A DNA stretch of 64,000 nucleotides from contig NC_056750.1 of NCBI RefSeq assembly GCF_019279795.1, positions 821,677,688 to 821,741,687 of the forward strand. The letters are read 5' to 3'. Shown in pieces: positions 33,693 through 46,863 of the stretch (position 1 is its first letter; each line of letters starts with the position of its first letter). Under the pieces are notes generated by a model, which saw nothing but the letters and a program-made list of their open reading frames with translations, was not told where the DNA came from and ran no database searches. Made by a program: the position numbers and the translations under genes. This DNA comes from Protopterus annectens. Lineage: Eukaryota > Chordata > Ceratodontiformes > Protopteridae.

Positions 33693-34330
33693 CAATAAAA
33701 AGAAACATACCAGGACCAGGACAAATCCAAAAGTAATATAGTATGCAAAAATCAAAGATGTTCAGTAGGCTGAAGCTGTTGTATAAAAATATAAATACTT
33801 TAATAAAATTACAAGTAAAAACAGGTAAGCGTTTTTGTGATGTATTCATTTCTTCAGACCATAAAATACACATTCAAACAAACCATTTAAAAACAACCCT
33901 TTGGCCAATCCAAATGAAGATATTAGTCATATGATATGAATCAGTGATTCAGACCTCTTCTTTTTAAAGCAGGTTTTAAAGAGATAGCACTGTTAAGCCC
34001 TACTAAAGTCTAAGATCCATTTCAGTCCTAAAAATTCAGTTTAATTATTGACATCACCTTCTCTGATGTTAGTGTTAAATTGCTGCAGAACTAAAAACTT
34101 ACATTTGTGAGTGTATCAAAATCTAACACATGCTAAGCTAGTGCATTAATAGGTTTTCCATTTTTTATATCACCAACATGCCCCAGTATATGCTCCCTAA
34201 GGGTGCAGTTTGTCTGTATGTATAACATTTCACATGCTATACATTGTGCCATATAAAGAAAATTACCCCTGTTACAATCAGCATAAAAATGGAAATTTAT
34301 GATTTTAAATGTCCTAGGGTGAATAATGGA
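33693..34330 (-). repeat. PLE 2 downstream pseudo-LTR
   Basis: About 640 bp, closely matching 37563-38210 in the same orientation, from 'aataaaaagaaacataccagg' to 'cctagggtgaataatgga'. It includes the decayed GIY-YIG C-terminus and a degenerate hammerhead core at 33827-33857. Confidence 0.85.
33827..33857 (-). ncRNA. Degenerate hammerhead-like motif, downstream pseudo-LTR
   Basis: CTGAAGA (33857-33851, minus) and AAAAACGCTTACC (33836-33824). This is the tandem partner of the motif at 37701-37731, with further decay: the AAGCGCTT palindrome has become AACGCTT. Confidence 0.4.
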
Positions 34331-34624
34331 AGTGATGGACCAAATAAATCTACATGCCTTGCAAGACCTACAGGCATAAGTGCCTTTGCATTCAGATTGT
34401 ATCCTAGAAGATACAGATTGTTGATAGCATAGGTGTTTTTTTTAAGTTTTATTGTTCCTAAAGACAAACTGCGGAGTATCACCAATAACTTTGCTTATAT
34501 TGTCATCCGTCATTAAAATTGGCCAATTCTTTTTCATAATGTCACATACAAAATTAATATTGCTGGAATAAGTTAGAACCATTCTGTTTTTATCAATCTT
34601 ATTGGCTAGCTGTGGATTAATATG

Positions 34625-37531
34625 TTATGTCTCAGGTTTCTTAGAAAAATAAGGGATAACTCCTTTCATATTAACTTTTTCTATGGCCCGCAATTTTACG
34701 CCTATACTATATCCCCTTTGCAGTAGTTCAATGCATAAAGTGTCTAAGGCTCTGCTTAAAGATGAAGCATCAGTATGTAAACGCATTAATCTAAAAACTT
34801 GGTTCTTAACTATATTTCTAGCAATGTATCGGAGATGCATGCTCGTGTTATGTAAAATATTATTTTTCTTACAGGGTTTTCTGCACATGCTAGTTGATAA
34901 AGGCACCTAAAGTATCAATGTTAATCATTATATCCAAAAATTCAATGCATGTTACAGAGCTATGCTTAGTAAAACTAAGATAGGAAGTTGTGTTCTGCAG
35001 ATAATCAACAAACTGATCTAGAATATGGGAAGGCCCCTGCCAAACAAAAAAGATGTCATCTACAAAACATCTGTAGATTTTCACATAACTAACAAATAAA
35101 ATGTTAGAAAAAACAGACTGTTTCTCCCACTGAGCAAGAACTAGGTTGGCATATGAGTTAGCACACGCTGTTCCCATAGCCACCCCTAATTTCTGCAAAT
35201 AGTCTGTTTCAAATGAAAAGATGTTATTTTCCAAGATCATCTGTAATAAAGCACAAATAAGTTCTACTCTAGAATTCAAAAATGTTGTCTCAGATACAAG
35301 GAGCATCCTGACATTGTCAACCCCTAAATCATTGGGAGTGACCGTAAACAAAGTTTACATCTAGGGTTACAAGAATAACACCTTCCAAGCTATTGGACTT
35401 ACTGGACCACTTATACAAAATCTGAGGAAATTGTTTAGAGTCCTTCAGTATGCTTTCAGCCAAGTCTAGGGGCTGCTTCAACTGCTTTTCCACATAGACT
35501 GATAGTGGTTCTGTCAGCCACCCTATTCCTGACCCAAATGGTGGAAGGGGTGGGTTGGCTGCATCTTTATGAACCTTCGGCAAGCCCTACATCGTAGGTA
35601 TCAAGGGATGGTCCACTGTAAAACAAATGTATAAATCATAGTCTATCTGACCAGTCATTAGTAAATCATATAGACTATGATTTATGCAATTATTTTACAG
35701 TGGACCATCCCTTGATACCTACGATATATGGCTTGCCGAAGGTTCATAAAGATGAACCTTTGACAAGCCATATATCATAGGTATTAAGGGATGGCCCACT
35801 GTAAAATAAGTGTATAAATCATAGTCTATCTGACCAGTCATTAGTAAATCATATGGATAAAAATGAACTCTATTAATAATACCAGTGATTTGATATTTCT
35901 GTAATTTTAAATATACACCTTTGTCTGTTAACATGGCCATCATTTTGTTAGTATAGTTCACTCTTATCTAGCAAAACAATTCCACTTCCTTTATCAGCCG
36001 GCCTGATACTTAGCTGTTGCATCTTAGTCAGTTCATGCAGTGCTGTTGTTTCTTTAATTGTTAAATTATAAAATTCAATCTCATAGCTTCTAGACATATA
36101 GCCAGCTCTTAAGTTCTTCTCACACATATTAATAAACACTTCAGCAGCTGATGAAAACTTTGGTGTGAACACACTAGCTTTCTTAAATACACTAAACATT
36201 TCTTTCCCTTCTGGAAAAGTCACCCCCAGCATTAATTTCCTAGCAAATAATCATAAATCTAACAGTACATCTGTTAAATTAGTAGTAGTTGCTAGAATGA
36301 ATGAAAGTCCTTTGTTAAGGACTGCAGTTTGTTCTGATGTAAGTGTGTAGGAAGATAAGTTAAAAATCAAATTACTTCCTACCATTTCATCGAGTTCAGT
36401 CTCTTCCATTTGGTTGGCGTATCCGCTCTCATGTTCTGCCTCCCTCTTCTGCTGTGTGAGCATCCTTTTCTTTTTTCTTGTCTTATTGGGAGCACTTTCT
36501 CTAAAAAAACTTGATCTTTAATTAAAACATTGTCGTTTAGAGTAGTATTATTGTTGATATAGTCAGGGCCTTGCCCTGTATAAGCCTTAGGTCTCACTAC
36601 TGACTCAGCTTGAGTGTTTGTCGTAGATTCGCTAGAGCTAGCAGTTGTAAAAGGGGATGACTGCATTATCTCTGCAGTTAACAGACTTACTCCATGTTGT
36701 GCCATTGAAATCACTTGAGGGACTGCTGTATTAGTGTCTACTGTTGACTCAAAGCCTCTGCTGCTACTTGCATCCGTCCTATTACACCCTACTGATAGAA
36801 CTGAGTCTATCTGACATGACGCATTCACTGTGGGCAGATCCAAACCCTCAGAATTGCTCTCATTGCTCCTCATTAGGTTATTTTCTCTGGGCCAGGAGAA
36901 CACATTGCCCTTTTGAAAATCCTTAACATCTCTTTGTAATTTTTTATGCTTGTCACTCTAATTTCCTCTCATAGAGTGCTAAATTACAAAGCACTTCATC
37001 CAAAACTTTAGTGTACATGTCAGCCTTATAAGCATCACTGATAGGAACAATTCATTAATCTGGATGGTCAATGATTCTTACTCAGGGTAGAAGAATTCAT
37101 TCAATAAACGCATATAACTAAAGCTTAATTGTAAGTTCAATACTTGCCAACGCTTCAGTAATTCAGGCTAACTATCCCCATAAGAGGGCATTTTGAGTAC
37201 ACATAGCCCCTCTGGGGACAATCTTGTGGAGTAGAGCTGCTTCCATGTAAAACATTTGCCATTGTAGTCCCTTGTACTTGTAGAGCTCATCTTCCAGTGC
37301 TCTGAGTAACATACGAAAAGTATTTATGTTGTATACTTCATTAGTGGCATCTGCAAGAATTTCATTATCCAGGTTAATGTCAATGAAAGGATTAACAGTT
37401 ATTTTCATTAGTGAGGTTAGTTCCTTTTTGGCAGAACAACTCACAGGCATGTTCAGAAGATCATTATCTATCAGTCTAGTGGTATTTCCATTAGGATTAT
37501 AACCCAGCTCTATGTCCAAGCTTTCAGCCAT
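34625..37531 (-). pseudogene. PLE 2 reverse transcriptase ORF (heavily broken)
   Basis: The likely start is MAESLDIELGYNPNGN at 37531. Pieces follow in shifting frames: a Ser/Thr-rich N-terminal region (36903-36379), SSYTLTSEQTAVLNKGLSF (36350-36290), QQLSIRPADKGSGIVLLDK (36030-35955, the PLE xxKPADKGxG motif), GLSKVHL (about 35760), VTLDVNFVYG (35370-35335, catalytic Asp), KLGVAMGTACANSYANLVLAQWE (here shown by key residues GVAMGT), FVDDIFFVW (catalytic Asp pair kept) and FLDIMINID. Catalytic residues survive, but numerous stops and an internal inverted duplication prevent translation. Confidence 0.82.
35564..35855. repeat. Triplicated segment with inverted middle copy inside PLE 2
   Basis: The same ~85-bp coding piece occurs three times: direct at 35564-35644, inverted at 35672-35755 and direct again at 35757-35855. 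Key phrases are gatggtccactgtaaaa and its complement ttttacagtggaccatc. The arms form a near-perfect hairpin. It looks like a template-switching rearrangement within the RT ORF. Confidence 0.85.
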
Positions 37532-37562
37532 CGGTCCTGTAACAACTGCCAACACCAAAATA

Positions 37563-38210
37563 TCAATAATAAAAAGAAGCATACCAGGACCAGGACAAAT
37601 CCAAAAGTAATACAGTGTGCAAAAATCAAAGATGTCCAGTAGGCTGAAGCTGTTGTATAAAAATAGAAATACTTTAATAAAATAACATGTAAAAATAGGT
37701 AAGCGCTTTTGTGATCTATTCCCTTCTTCAGACCATAAAATACACATTCAAACAAACCATTTAAAAACAACCCTTTGGCCAATCAAAATGAAAATATTAG
37801 TCATATGATATGAGTCAGTGATTCAGACCTCTTCTTTTTAAAGCAGGTTTTAAAGAGATAGCACTGGAAACACATCTGCTCTAAAGTCTAAGATCCATTT
37901 CAGCTCCAAAAATTCAGTTTCATTATTGACATCACCTTCTCTGATATTAGTGTTAAATTGCTGCAGAACTAGAAATGTAAATTTGTGAGTGTCATCAAAA
38001 TCTAACACATGCTTAGCTAGTGCATTAGTAGGTTTTTCATTCCTTATATCACCAACATGCTCCAGTATATGCTCCCTAAGGGTATGGTTTGTCTGTATGT
38101 AGAACATTTCACATGCTATACATTGTGCCATATAAACGAGATTACCACTGTTGCAATCGGCATAAGAATGGAAATTGATGTTTTTAAATGTCCTAGGGTG
38201 AATAATGGAT
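37563..38210 (-). repeat. PLE 2 upstream pseudo-LTR
   Basis: Tandem copy of 33693-34330. On the minus strand it still encodes a 93-codon GIY-YIG remnant (38131-37850): MAQCIACEMFYIQTNHTL, REHILEHVGDIRN and ALAKHVLDFDD. It then carries the degenerate hammerhead (37701-37731) just upstream of the ORF start at 37531. Confidence 0.85.
37701..37731 (-). ncRNA. Degenerate hammerhead-like motif, upstream pseudo-LTR
   Basis: On the minus strand: GGT-CTGAAGA (37731-37725), a non-pairing spacer, then AAAAGCGCTTACC with the palindrome AAGCGCTT (37701-37708). The core G before AAA is C, and stem II cannot form, so it is probably inactive. A matching element sits at 33827-33857. Confidence 0.45.
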
Positions 38211-38227
38211 ATAACTTTAAAACAACG

Positions 38228-38508
38228 CCTATGCTATCAACAATCTAGGCCTTCTAGGATACAATCTGAATGCTAAGGCACTTATGCCTGTAGGTCTTGC
38301 AAGGCATGTAGATTTACTTGGTCTATTATTCACCCTAGGACATTTAAAGACATTAATTTCCATTTTTATGTTGATTGTAACAGTGGTAATCTTCTTTACA
38401 TGGCACAATGTAAGCGCTTACCTGTTTTTACTTGTTATTTTATTAAAGTATTTATATTTTTATACAACAGCTTCAGCCTACTGGACATCTTTGATTTTTG
38501 CATACCAC
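38228..38508 (+). repeat. Inverted partial PLE 2 copy at the 5' end
   Basis: The sequence 'cctatgctatcaacaatct...' to 'ggcacaatgta' (38228-38411) is the reverse complement of about 34440-34243. It then jumps to the reverse complement of about 33835-33740 ('aagcgcttacctg...gatttttgca'). About 400 bp are missing between the two parts, and the junction falls at the AAGCGCTT palindrome of the hammerhead. Confidence 0.8.
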
Positions 38509-39960
38509 TGAAACATCTTTCCCTGGAAGATGCTATCCATCATTTCAATAACACCCTCCTCTCTGTTCAAAACACTCATGCTCCTATCAGAACCATATGT
38601 GTAAAATCTAATTACACCCCATGGCTAAAAAAAAGAAACAAGGTCTCTATTAGTTGCAAGAGATCAGTGGTACAAAACTAAATCCAATACCACCAAACAA
38701 AACTACCAAGAGCTCAGAAACAAAGCTAAGAAATAGAAAAAAAAAATCAGGCAAGACAAAACAAAGTACTATGCCAATATTCAAACTAAACACCATAAAA
38801 ATCCTCAAAAATTCTGGTCAGCAATAAAAAAACACATTTCATCCAGGTAAATCAACTACTCCACAACACACTACCTCAAATAATACAGATAACATAGCTA
38901 CCCAATTCAATAAATACTTTACCGAATCAATAGCAGCCCTGTCCAGAAAACAGCCAACCTCCACAATCCTAGACAGTCCAAATCCTAATAAAGCTGAAAC
39001 CACCTTCTCCATTCACCCAGTCCAACTAAATTAACAGAAATGCTTACTAAACTGAAACCTACTACTCTAGCTGCAGACAATTTACTACCCCAATATCTAA
39101 AAGTAACAGCCACAACAATAGCATACCCAGTAGAAATACTTATAAATAGATCCACAGTGGAACACAAAATCCCAACTTTATGGAAAACGTCACACATAAT
39201 CCAACTTCACAAAGAAGTTAATTGTACTGACCTAGCCAGCTATCGACCTATTGCTATCTTATCCCTGCTTCCCAAAATATTAGAGAGAATTGTCCACATA
39301 CAGCTCATGCACTGCCTGCAAACAAATAACCTACTAACTCAATCACAGCATGGTTTCCATCCATACCACAGTACAACCACTGCCCTGTTATCTTTTACTA
39401 ACACAATAAATCAACTCAGAAATAATCACAAGTACGTATCCTCGGTTTTCCTAGACCTATCGAAAGCCTTTGATATGGTCTCCCACAGCGAACTCCTTAC
39501 CACCCTTTCTTCACTAAACTTTTCCCACTCTTCACTTGACTGGTTCCAAGACTATTTACCTGGACGACATCAAGCAGTACAATGGCAAGGAGATGTCACC
39601 CCTTTTACCTACCACCATAGGTGTCCCCCAGGGCTCTGTACTAGGTCCCCTCCTTTTCTCATTATTCACAAATAACCTCCACACCTCAGTCCCACAGGCA
39701 TCCCTAATTCAGTACACTGACTACTCCACAATAATTTGCACTGCCCCTACTATTCAAAAACTACAAGTGCTCACCCAAAACTCATTCCTTGCAATCAAAA
39801 GCTGGCTAACTAAGTCCCACCTCATCCTGAACCCCAATAAAACAAAACTTATGCTATTTCATCCTACCAAAGCTACAACAGCCCCTCCTCATTCACTACT
39901 GAATCTCTCAACAAAACCAGAATTTCACCCACTGCCCATACGAAGCTGCTAGGTGTTAAA
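38509..39960 (+). pseudogene. L2-like reverse transcriptase fragments (copy B)
   Basis: After the PLE: NYTPWLKKRNK (about 38605), then NPQKFWSAIKK-like residues (38805-38830). The RT frame (39040-39675) carries TTLAADNLLPQYLK, LWKTSHIIQLHKEV, SYRPIAILSLLPKILERIV, SVFLDLSKAFDMVSH and then, after a frameshift near 39590, GVPQGSVLGPLLFSLFTNNL and IQYTDYSTIICTAP (YADD has become YTDY). SWLTKSHLILNPNKTKLMLF follows. The family is L2/CR1 superfamily, the same as the minus copy at 22253-24074. Confidence 0.85.
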
Positions 39961-40052
39961 ATAGACAATAACATGAGATTTGACTTTCACGTAGCTCAAA
40001 CCATAAAAAAAATCCACAAAAAGCTGGGTACTCTGTATAGGAATAAACTTTA

Positions 40053-40197
40053 CTTCATAAACAACACTAAAGCCACCATCGCTTCATAAACAACACTAAA
40101 GCCACCATCGCTTCATAAACAACACTAAAGCCACCATCGCTTCATAAACAACACTAAAGCCACCATCGCTTCATAAACAACACTAAAGCCACCATCG
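40053..40197 (+). repeat. 29-bp tandem repeat, 5 copies, inside L2 ORF2
   Basis: Five perfect or near-perfect 29-bp units beginning cttcataaacaacactaaag. 29 is not a multiple of 3, so the expansion itself disrupts the LINE frame in the post-RT region. Confidence 0.95.
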
Positions 40198-40199
40198 CT

Positions 40200-40610
40200 C
40201 AAACACACTTAATCTCAACCCTTCTGTATGCATGTCCAATTCTCACCAACCTTAGGGAGTGTGACCTTACGAAACTTGAAACATGTTATAATAAAATTAT
40301 AAGATTTGCAGCCAACTCAAACTCCAGGTCCCATCACTGTATATCACTCAGGCAGTTTAATTGGCTAGAGTTTCCTCATCTCCTACTTTACAACCAACTA
40401 ACCATGGCCCATAAATTACTCTACGATAAAGAAAAGACACCTGCCCTGCAAAATCTACTACAACCATACTCCAGTACCAGAACTTTACGATCCAATAAGA
40501 AATCCTTGATAAAAGTTTCCATTGCCAGTAATCAGGCTGGGGAAATCCCTCTTCTCCTACTGTACAGCTAAAAACTAGAATACTTTACCTCCTAGTATAA
40601 TATCTACCAC
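40200..40610 (+). pseudogene. L2-like ORF2 C-terminal remnant (copy B)
   Basis: Plus-strand phrases match the C-terminus of the minus copy: TLISTLLYACPILTNL, CYNKIIRFAANSNSRSHH, QFNWLEFPHLLLYNQL and RTLRSNKKSLIKVS, across frame breaks. The terminal VAxxWNxLP block has decayed. Confidence 0.7.
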
Positions 40611-40969
40611 AACCTCACCACAATTTAAAGCTTTACCAAACACTCATCTATCCAAAAACTGGATATGTCCATGTATGACTCCTGACTAATCCTGCATGTT
40701 CCTTATGCTGATACGATACGAGTGTCATTCTTACTAATTATACGTATAAACACAAATGATATAAATGATATCTAGTACTATGTTTTAATGAAGCTAAGTG
40801 TCCCATATTATATATTTTAATTGTATTTTTACTATGTTTATTATATTCTACTTGTATCTCTGTTGTAGTAGGTTAATTTTAAGTGGAGCTTTTCTCCCCG
40901 AGCCTCCACTGTAAAAGGACTTGTGTCCATTCTGACTTTCCTGCTTAACAAATGTTAAATAAATAAATA

Positions 40970-41700
40970 ATAACTTATTTACACTATATTTAACTTGAGA
41001 AAACCTGTATTAACTTTCGTACAGAATACGAAAAAATAATATATCTATGGTTTCTATACAAGCCTACTGAACATCAAGTGTCTGACAATAAATGTTGATC
41101 CCATTCATTTCAATGTACTATTCAGACGGTAAATTGTTTAATTAATGAATGAATGAATTAATTAATTAATTTGAACTTGTTTACTGGGTAGAGCACTGAT
41201 TAGAAATAACCGATTTCAGTCACATTAAAAATGTAGAACTATGAAAACAGCATATGCAGTGAGATTCAAAGTATAACAAGGATACAACAGTACAGAATAT
41301 ACAAAACAATTATATACAATTATGCACACTAGGGTCAAAGCATTGAGGGTTATAGTGAAGCTTGCAAAGAATGATGCAAATAAATATTAGCAAGTGAAAA
41401 CAATAAAATCACGTACAAGTCTTCTGGGTGGACTAATCAGGAAAAACCTAGCAGGGTGATACATTTAATGCAGAAGTGAACAAGTTATTAAAAATGCTCA
41501 AGCCTTCTGACAAAATGATCCTTTTATATAGAAATATAATATATCATCAGCTCCCGAAAAAGAGCAATTTGTATAAAAGCCCAAGTAGTGTTCTTTTCTC
41601 TTTTTGAAAGCTTTTTTTGGATGGTCTCTTAGGCAGTAGCCCACCGTTATTGTTTTCATCAGAACTTTTTCCAAATATATTCTTTAGATGTAAATCCTTA
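40970..41700. other. Non-coding DNA, no gene recognised
   Basis: Starts with an (aatt)n-like stretch at 41145-41170. 41170-41440 resembles a LINE 3' UTR in composition but has no certain match. Confidence 0.4.
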
Positions 41701-41713
41701 TTTATTTCTAGTA

Positions 41714-41714
<1 letters not shown>

Positions 41715-41756
<42 letters not shown>

Positions 41757-41757
41757 T
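41715..41757. repeat. (TA)n microsatellite
   Basis: About 20 TA units; followed by a short gtgtgtgtgtg run at 41776-41787. Confidence 0.95.
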
Positions 41758-41844
41758 AGTGTTTTTATTTGTGAGTGTGTGTGTGTGCGTGCAACTCTTT
41801 CTTCAAAAGTGACTGCATTTGCAGTAGTGTGGCACCAATATTGG

Positions 41845-41966
41845 GTGATGGTATAATGGTTAAGGTGTTTACCTCACAGGTGCAGGGTCTGATTTGAAGG
41901 GAAATTGGTTAGACTTAAAATGGGCTACAAGGATAGCTAACCTAGTATTTACCTATGAATCTAATA
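41845..41966 (+). mobile_element. tRNA-headed SINE with CR1-like tail (copy 1)
   Basis: Pol III box A TGGTATAATGG (41849-41859) matches TRGYNNANNGG. A decayed box B GGTCTGATTTG (about 41886-41896) follows at tRNA spacing. The 3' part ggatagctaacctagtattt then acctatgaatc resembles the CR1 3' end of this window (agatagcctagtatg, then aacctatgaac). This suggests CR1-driven mobilisation. Confidence 0.6.
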
Positions 41967-41974
41967 TATTTTGG

Positions 41975-42120
41975 TGGTGGGTTTGGTACAATGCTTATGG
42001 TCTTCACCTCATAAACACAAGGTACAGAGCTTAATTCTGACCACAAGTTATTATCTAGGCTAGAAATGGCCCTTCAGGGTAGTTAGCCTTACCTTCACCT
42101 GTATTATACAGTTGTATCTT
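41975..42120 (+). mobile_element. tRNA-headed SINE with CR1-like tail (copy 2)
   Basis: Directly follows copy 1. A head with TTGGTACAATGC (box A-like, about 41985-41996), a decayed box B region (aattctgacc) and the tail cccttcagggtagttagcc then ttaccttcacct. Lower similarity than copy 1. Confidence 0.5.
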
Positions 42121-42648
42121 TCTAGCTCTGTATTTGTATGAGTTAGTGTCACTGCATTGTACAGTCCAAAGCCTACTCAATATCGTCTGTTCTTGCACAC
42201 CACCACCATCCTTCCATTCATCAAAGGCAAGGAATACATTGGGCTACATGTTAATTTTTGCTGTTTATCACTTACACAAGAAAAAACTTAGGGAGGAAAA
42301 AGAAAGAAGATGCAACCAGTGGGATGCTCTTCAGCACACAAGTATCTGCGGTAGCATCTGCAGTAGCTAATCTTCCATGACTTCCATTACAAAGTGGTGA
42401 GGTTGAATTTGTAAACTGATATTATATGGTTCACAAACACAAATCAGCACTGTTATGCAGCATAAAGATTTCCATTTATTGTTGTATATAGCCAGGCAAG
42501 AATCCCTGCTCAGTTCAACTCAGGTAACACTATAATGGAGAAACTGCACATAGGATTGCAAGTTTGTAAGTTCATGCTGATCTTACAGCGAAACAGTAAT
42601 CATGATGCTTAGCTACACCTACTTGTAATGACAGTAATTAGTTAACCC
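42120..42648. other. Non-coding DNA, no gene recognised
   Basis: No domain, repeat or element boundary recognised. Confidence 0.4.
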
Positions 42649-42649
42649 T

Positions 42650-42845
42650 GATAAGACTATTTTTACATACCCCAGATGATAAGACTATTTTTACATACCC
42701 CAGATGATAAGACTATTTTTACATACCCCAGATGATAAGACTATTTTTACATACCCCAGATGATAAGACTATTTTTACATACCCCAGATGATAAGACTAG
42801 TTTTACATACCCCAGATGATAAGACTAGTTTTACATACCCCAGAC
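42650..42845. repeat. 28-bp tandem repeat, 7 copies
   Basis: Unit gataagactatttttacata followed by ccccagat, seven copies; the last two share an a/g change (actagtttt). It abuts the 3' end of a decayed CR1 copy. Confidence 0.95.
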
Positions 42846-44369
42846 ATGAATTTATAGTTGTCCAACTAATCCTCAAGTCAAGTATTGAAAGCAGATATGG
42901 TGTTACTTTCTTTGATGTGTAACTGGAGTTTATCTCAAAGACAGGTAATGCACCGAGTAATGAATTTGTCATGCCATTAGGTGTTGTTGACCTTCTGGTT
43001 AACATGAATGTTAGAAAAAATGTTGGTCTTGTAAAGGTGGAGGAGGAAAAAAAGGTTTCAGTGCTCAAAAGGCTAAACAGAAATCACCCATCAGGAGTCT
43101 ACATCAGACAGAGTAGTAAAATCTGGTTTGTAATCTTTCAGGATAATTTAGATTACCTGGTCTAGATTATCTGGTCTGGAAAACTCAATCAGAAACTTTT
43201 GAAGGTCTTTCAAGTTTTTCAAGCTCCTTTGTGAGATGCAGTCCACATGGGGCTTTGTAACTAAGGGTAGTTCTACTAAAGTAAGGGTGCAAAGGGGCCA
43301 AAAATACATTGCACTGAAAGAAGGTACCCCTAAAGTCGAGCTGACAAAAGTAGAAGGACTTCCTAACCACAGCCAAGACATGGTGGACAAAAGAATAATT
43401 GCTACAAACATAGGCTATCCAAGTAATACCTTTGTATCCAAACACAGGCTACCTAAGTAATACTTTTGTATCCATTTTGAGAGGCATATCAGTAATGTGG
43501 TAAGAGGAGTTATAATGCCTTTCAAAATGATAAATGTACAGCATTTCTGGGTATTTAATGGGAGTCTGTGATTGCCATATCAGACATTGGTTTGGTCCAG
43601 GACCTGCTGGAGCATGTAAGAGGAGTTTGATAATTGAACCCATTTGCAGTCATCAGTAAATTTAGTTAGCCACAGCTCCTTGACATCTTTTTTTCACTCC
43701 AAGAAGTAAATGCCAAACAGCACAGAACTGAGGCTATAACCCTGTGAAACTGCACTGGTGATATTCCTCTGTCTACATAGGAGAGAAGTACCACCAGAGG
43801 ATAAAGGAAGTACACACTACCATAACAGAATCATGATAACTTATTGATGGTAATTTTTTCTTCATGTCATTAATATGAATCCATATACCTGAAAACCATT
43901 TTCAACAATACTAAAAAATCCCCCCCAATGTGAGCACCCCCCACAGTAATAATTTATATATACTACCTGCACGGTCACACAGCAGTAAAGAAAAGGGCAA
44001 AGTGTTTTCAGCAATAATGACCTGTGCAACTTGTACTTGGAGAACTTCCTTTCATACACTTCTGGTTTCCACATTAACAGAGTGGCATCTGTCACTGGGC
44101 CATCTGGCTATCCAAAAGACTACAGATGGGTTTGTGTTAAGTTAACAAAGCTACTTATGACACTAGCATGTGAGATGGCATTAAAGACTTTGGCAAGGTC
44201 AAAGTATGCAATATGGACTTTTGGGCCCTCATCTAGGACTTCAGTCACCCTGCATGCTACTTGGGCACTGTTGCAGCATGCGACATTGTGTTCACTATGT
44301 AGTTCTGTATGCCACCCACTCACATGAATTAGCAGTGACAGGCAACAGTAACAAAAGATTGAAGCTGAA

Positions 44370-44370
<1 letters not shown>
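42846..44370 (-). mobile_element. Decayed CR1 LINE (copy D), RT to 3' end
   Basis: The minus strand keeps short CR1 blocks: RVTEVLDEGPKVHIAYFDLAKVFNAISH (44260-44170; its YLDLAKAFD-like core carries FDLAKVFN), FVHHVLAVVRKSFYFCQLDFRG (about 43395-43330) and KAPCGLHLTKELEKLERP (43270-43200). The last two correspond to DNHVAKVVRKTFYIAHLI and NAPFGMYLTRHLQQLERP in the copy at 3181. It is riddled with stops and small indels. Confidence 0.75.
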
Positions 44371-46470
<2,100 letters not shown>

Positions 46471-46471
46471 C

Positions 46472-46740
46472 AGTGGCTAGATAGGTTGAGTCATGACCTA
46501 GAGTGTAGTAGGTCCTAGGTTTGAGTCCTGTGCAGTCATGTCTACTTCCAGTGGTAGTTTTATCCATGGCCAGGATAGGGTAGAAACCCAAGATGCACAT
46601 GTATATGGGTATTTGTAGGGCTGCACTCAAACAATATGTTTGAAGCTGTTAGAAGGTCTGTCTACCCCCTTCATGGGCAGCAATGAGTACCTACATACAG
46701 GCTTTGGTCACCTCACCAGTGAGCCCCATTCAGGTGTGGT
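46472..46740 (+). mobile_element. tRNA-headed SINE-like element
   Basis: Box A GTGGCTAGATAGG (46474-46486) and box B GGTTTGAGTCC (46519-46529) are strong tRNA-type Pol III promoter matches; the box B T for C is a likely CpG decay. The body continues about 200 bp ('ccatggccaggatagggtagaaaccc'). The tail is not assigned to a LINE. Confidence 0.6.
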
Positions 46741-46863
46741 TACACATGAAGAAATTGATGTTTTTTATGGATAGGTAACCATAAATACCAGTGCTTTGCC
46801 TTTGGGTTGCTATGGTTGGAAACTGACACATTCCAGATGAGGTACAGGAAGAGGAAGAGGAGG

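Larger units (their letters stand above)
33693..38508 (-). mobile_element. Penelope-like element 2: tandem pseudo-LTRs plus inverted end
   Basis: A 4.8-kb PLE inserted in the L2 endonuclease/RT junction. The flanks share a 14-bp duplication TACCACTGAAACAT (about 33679-33692 and 38502-38515). In minus orientation it has an inverted partial copy (38508-38228), an upstream pseudo-LTR (38210-37563), a decayed RT ORF (37531-34890) and a downstream pseudo-LTR (about 34330-33693). Both pseudo-LTRs contain the GIY-YIG C-terminus coding and a degenerate hammerhead. This partially tandem and inverted arrangement is characteristic of Penelope elements. Many stops show it is old. Confidence 0.88.
32560..40970 (+). 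mobile_element. L2-like LINE (copy B), plus strand, split by a PLE
   Basis: A plus-strand L2-like element. It has a 5' ORF segment ending with a 2A-like phrase (32566-32896), an APE endonuclease (32935-33690), the PLE insertion (33693-38508), the connection and RT domain (38509-39950), the C-terminus (to about 40600) and a 3' UTR. The UTR ends in a (taaa)n tail at 40950-40970. Across the PLE, the endonuclease end SNWLPLKH continues as HLSLEDAIHHFNNTLL, proving nesting. Frameshifts, stops and YTDY in the RT show it is inactive. It is in inverted orientation relative to the related copy at 20119-24085. Confidence 0.88.
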
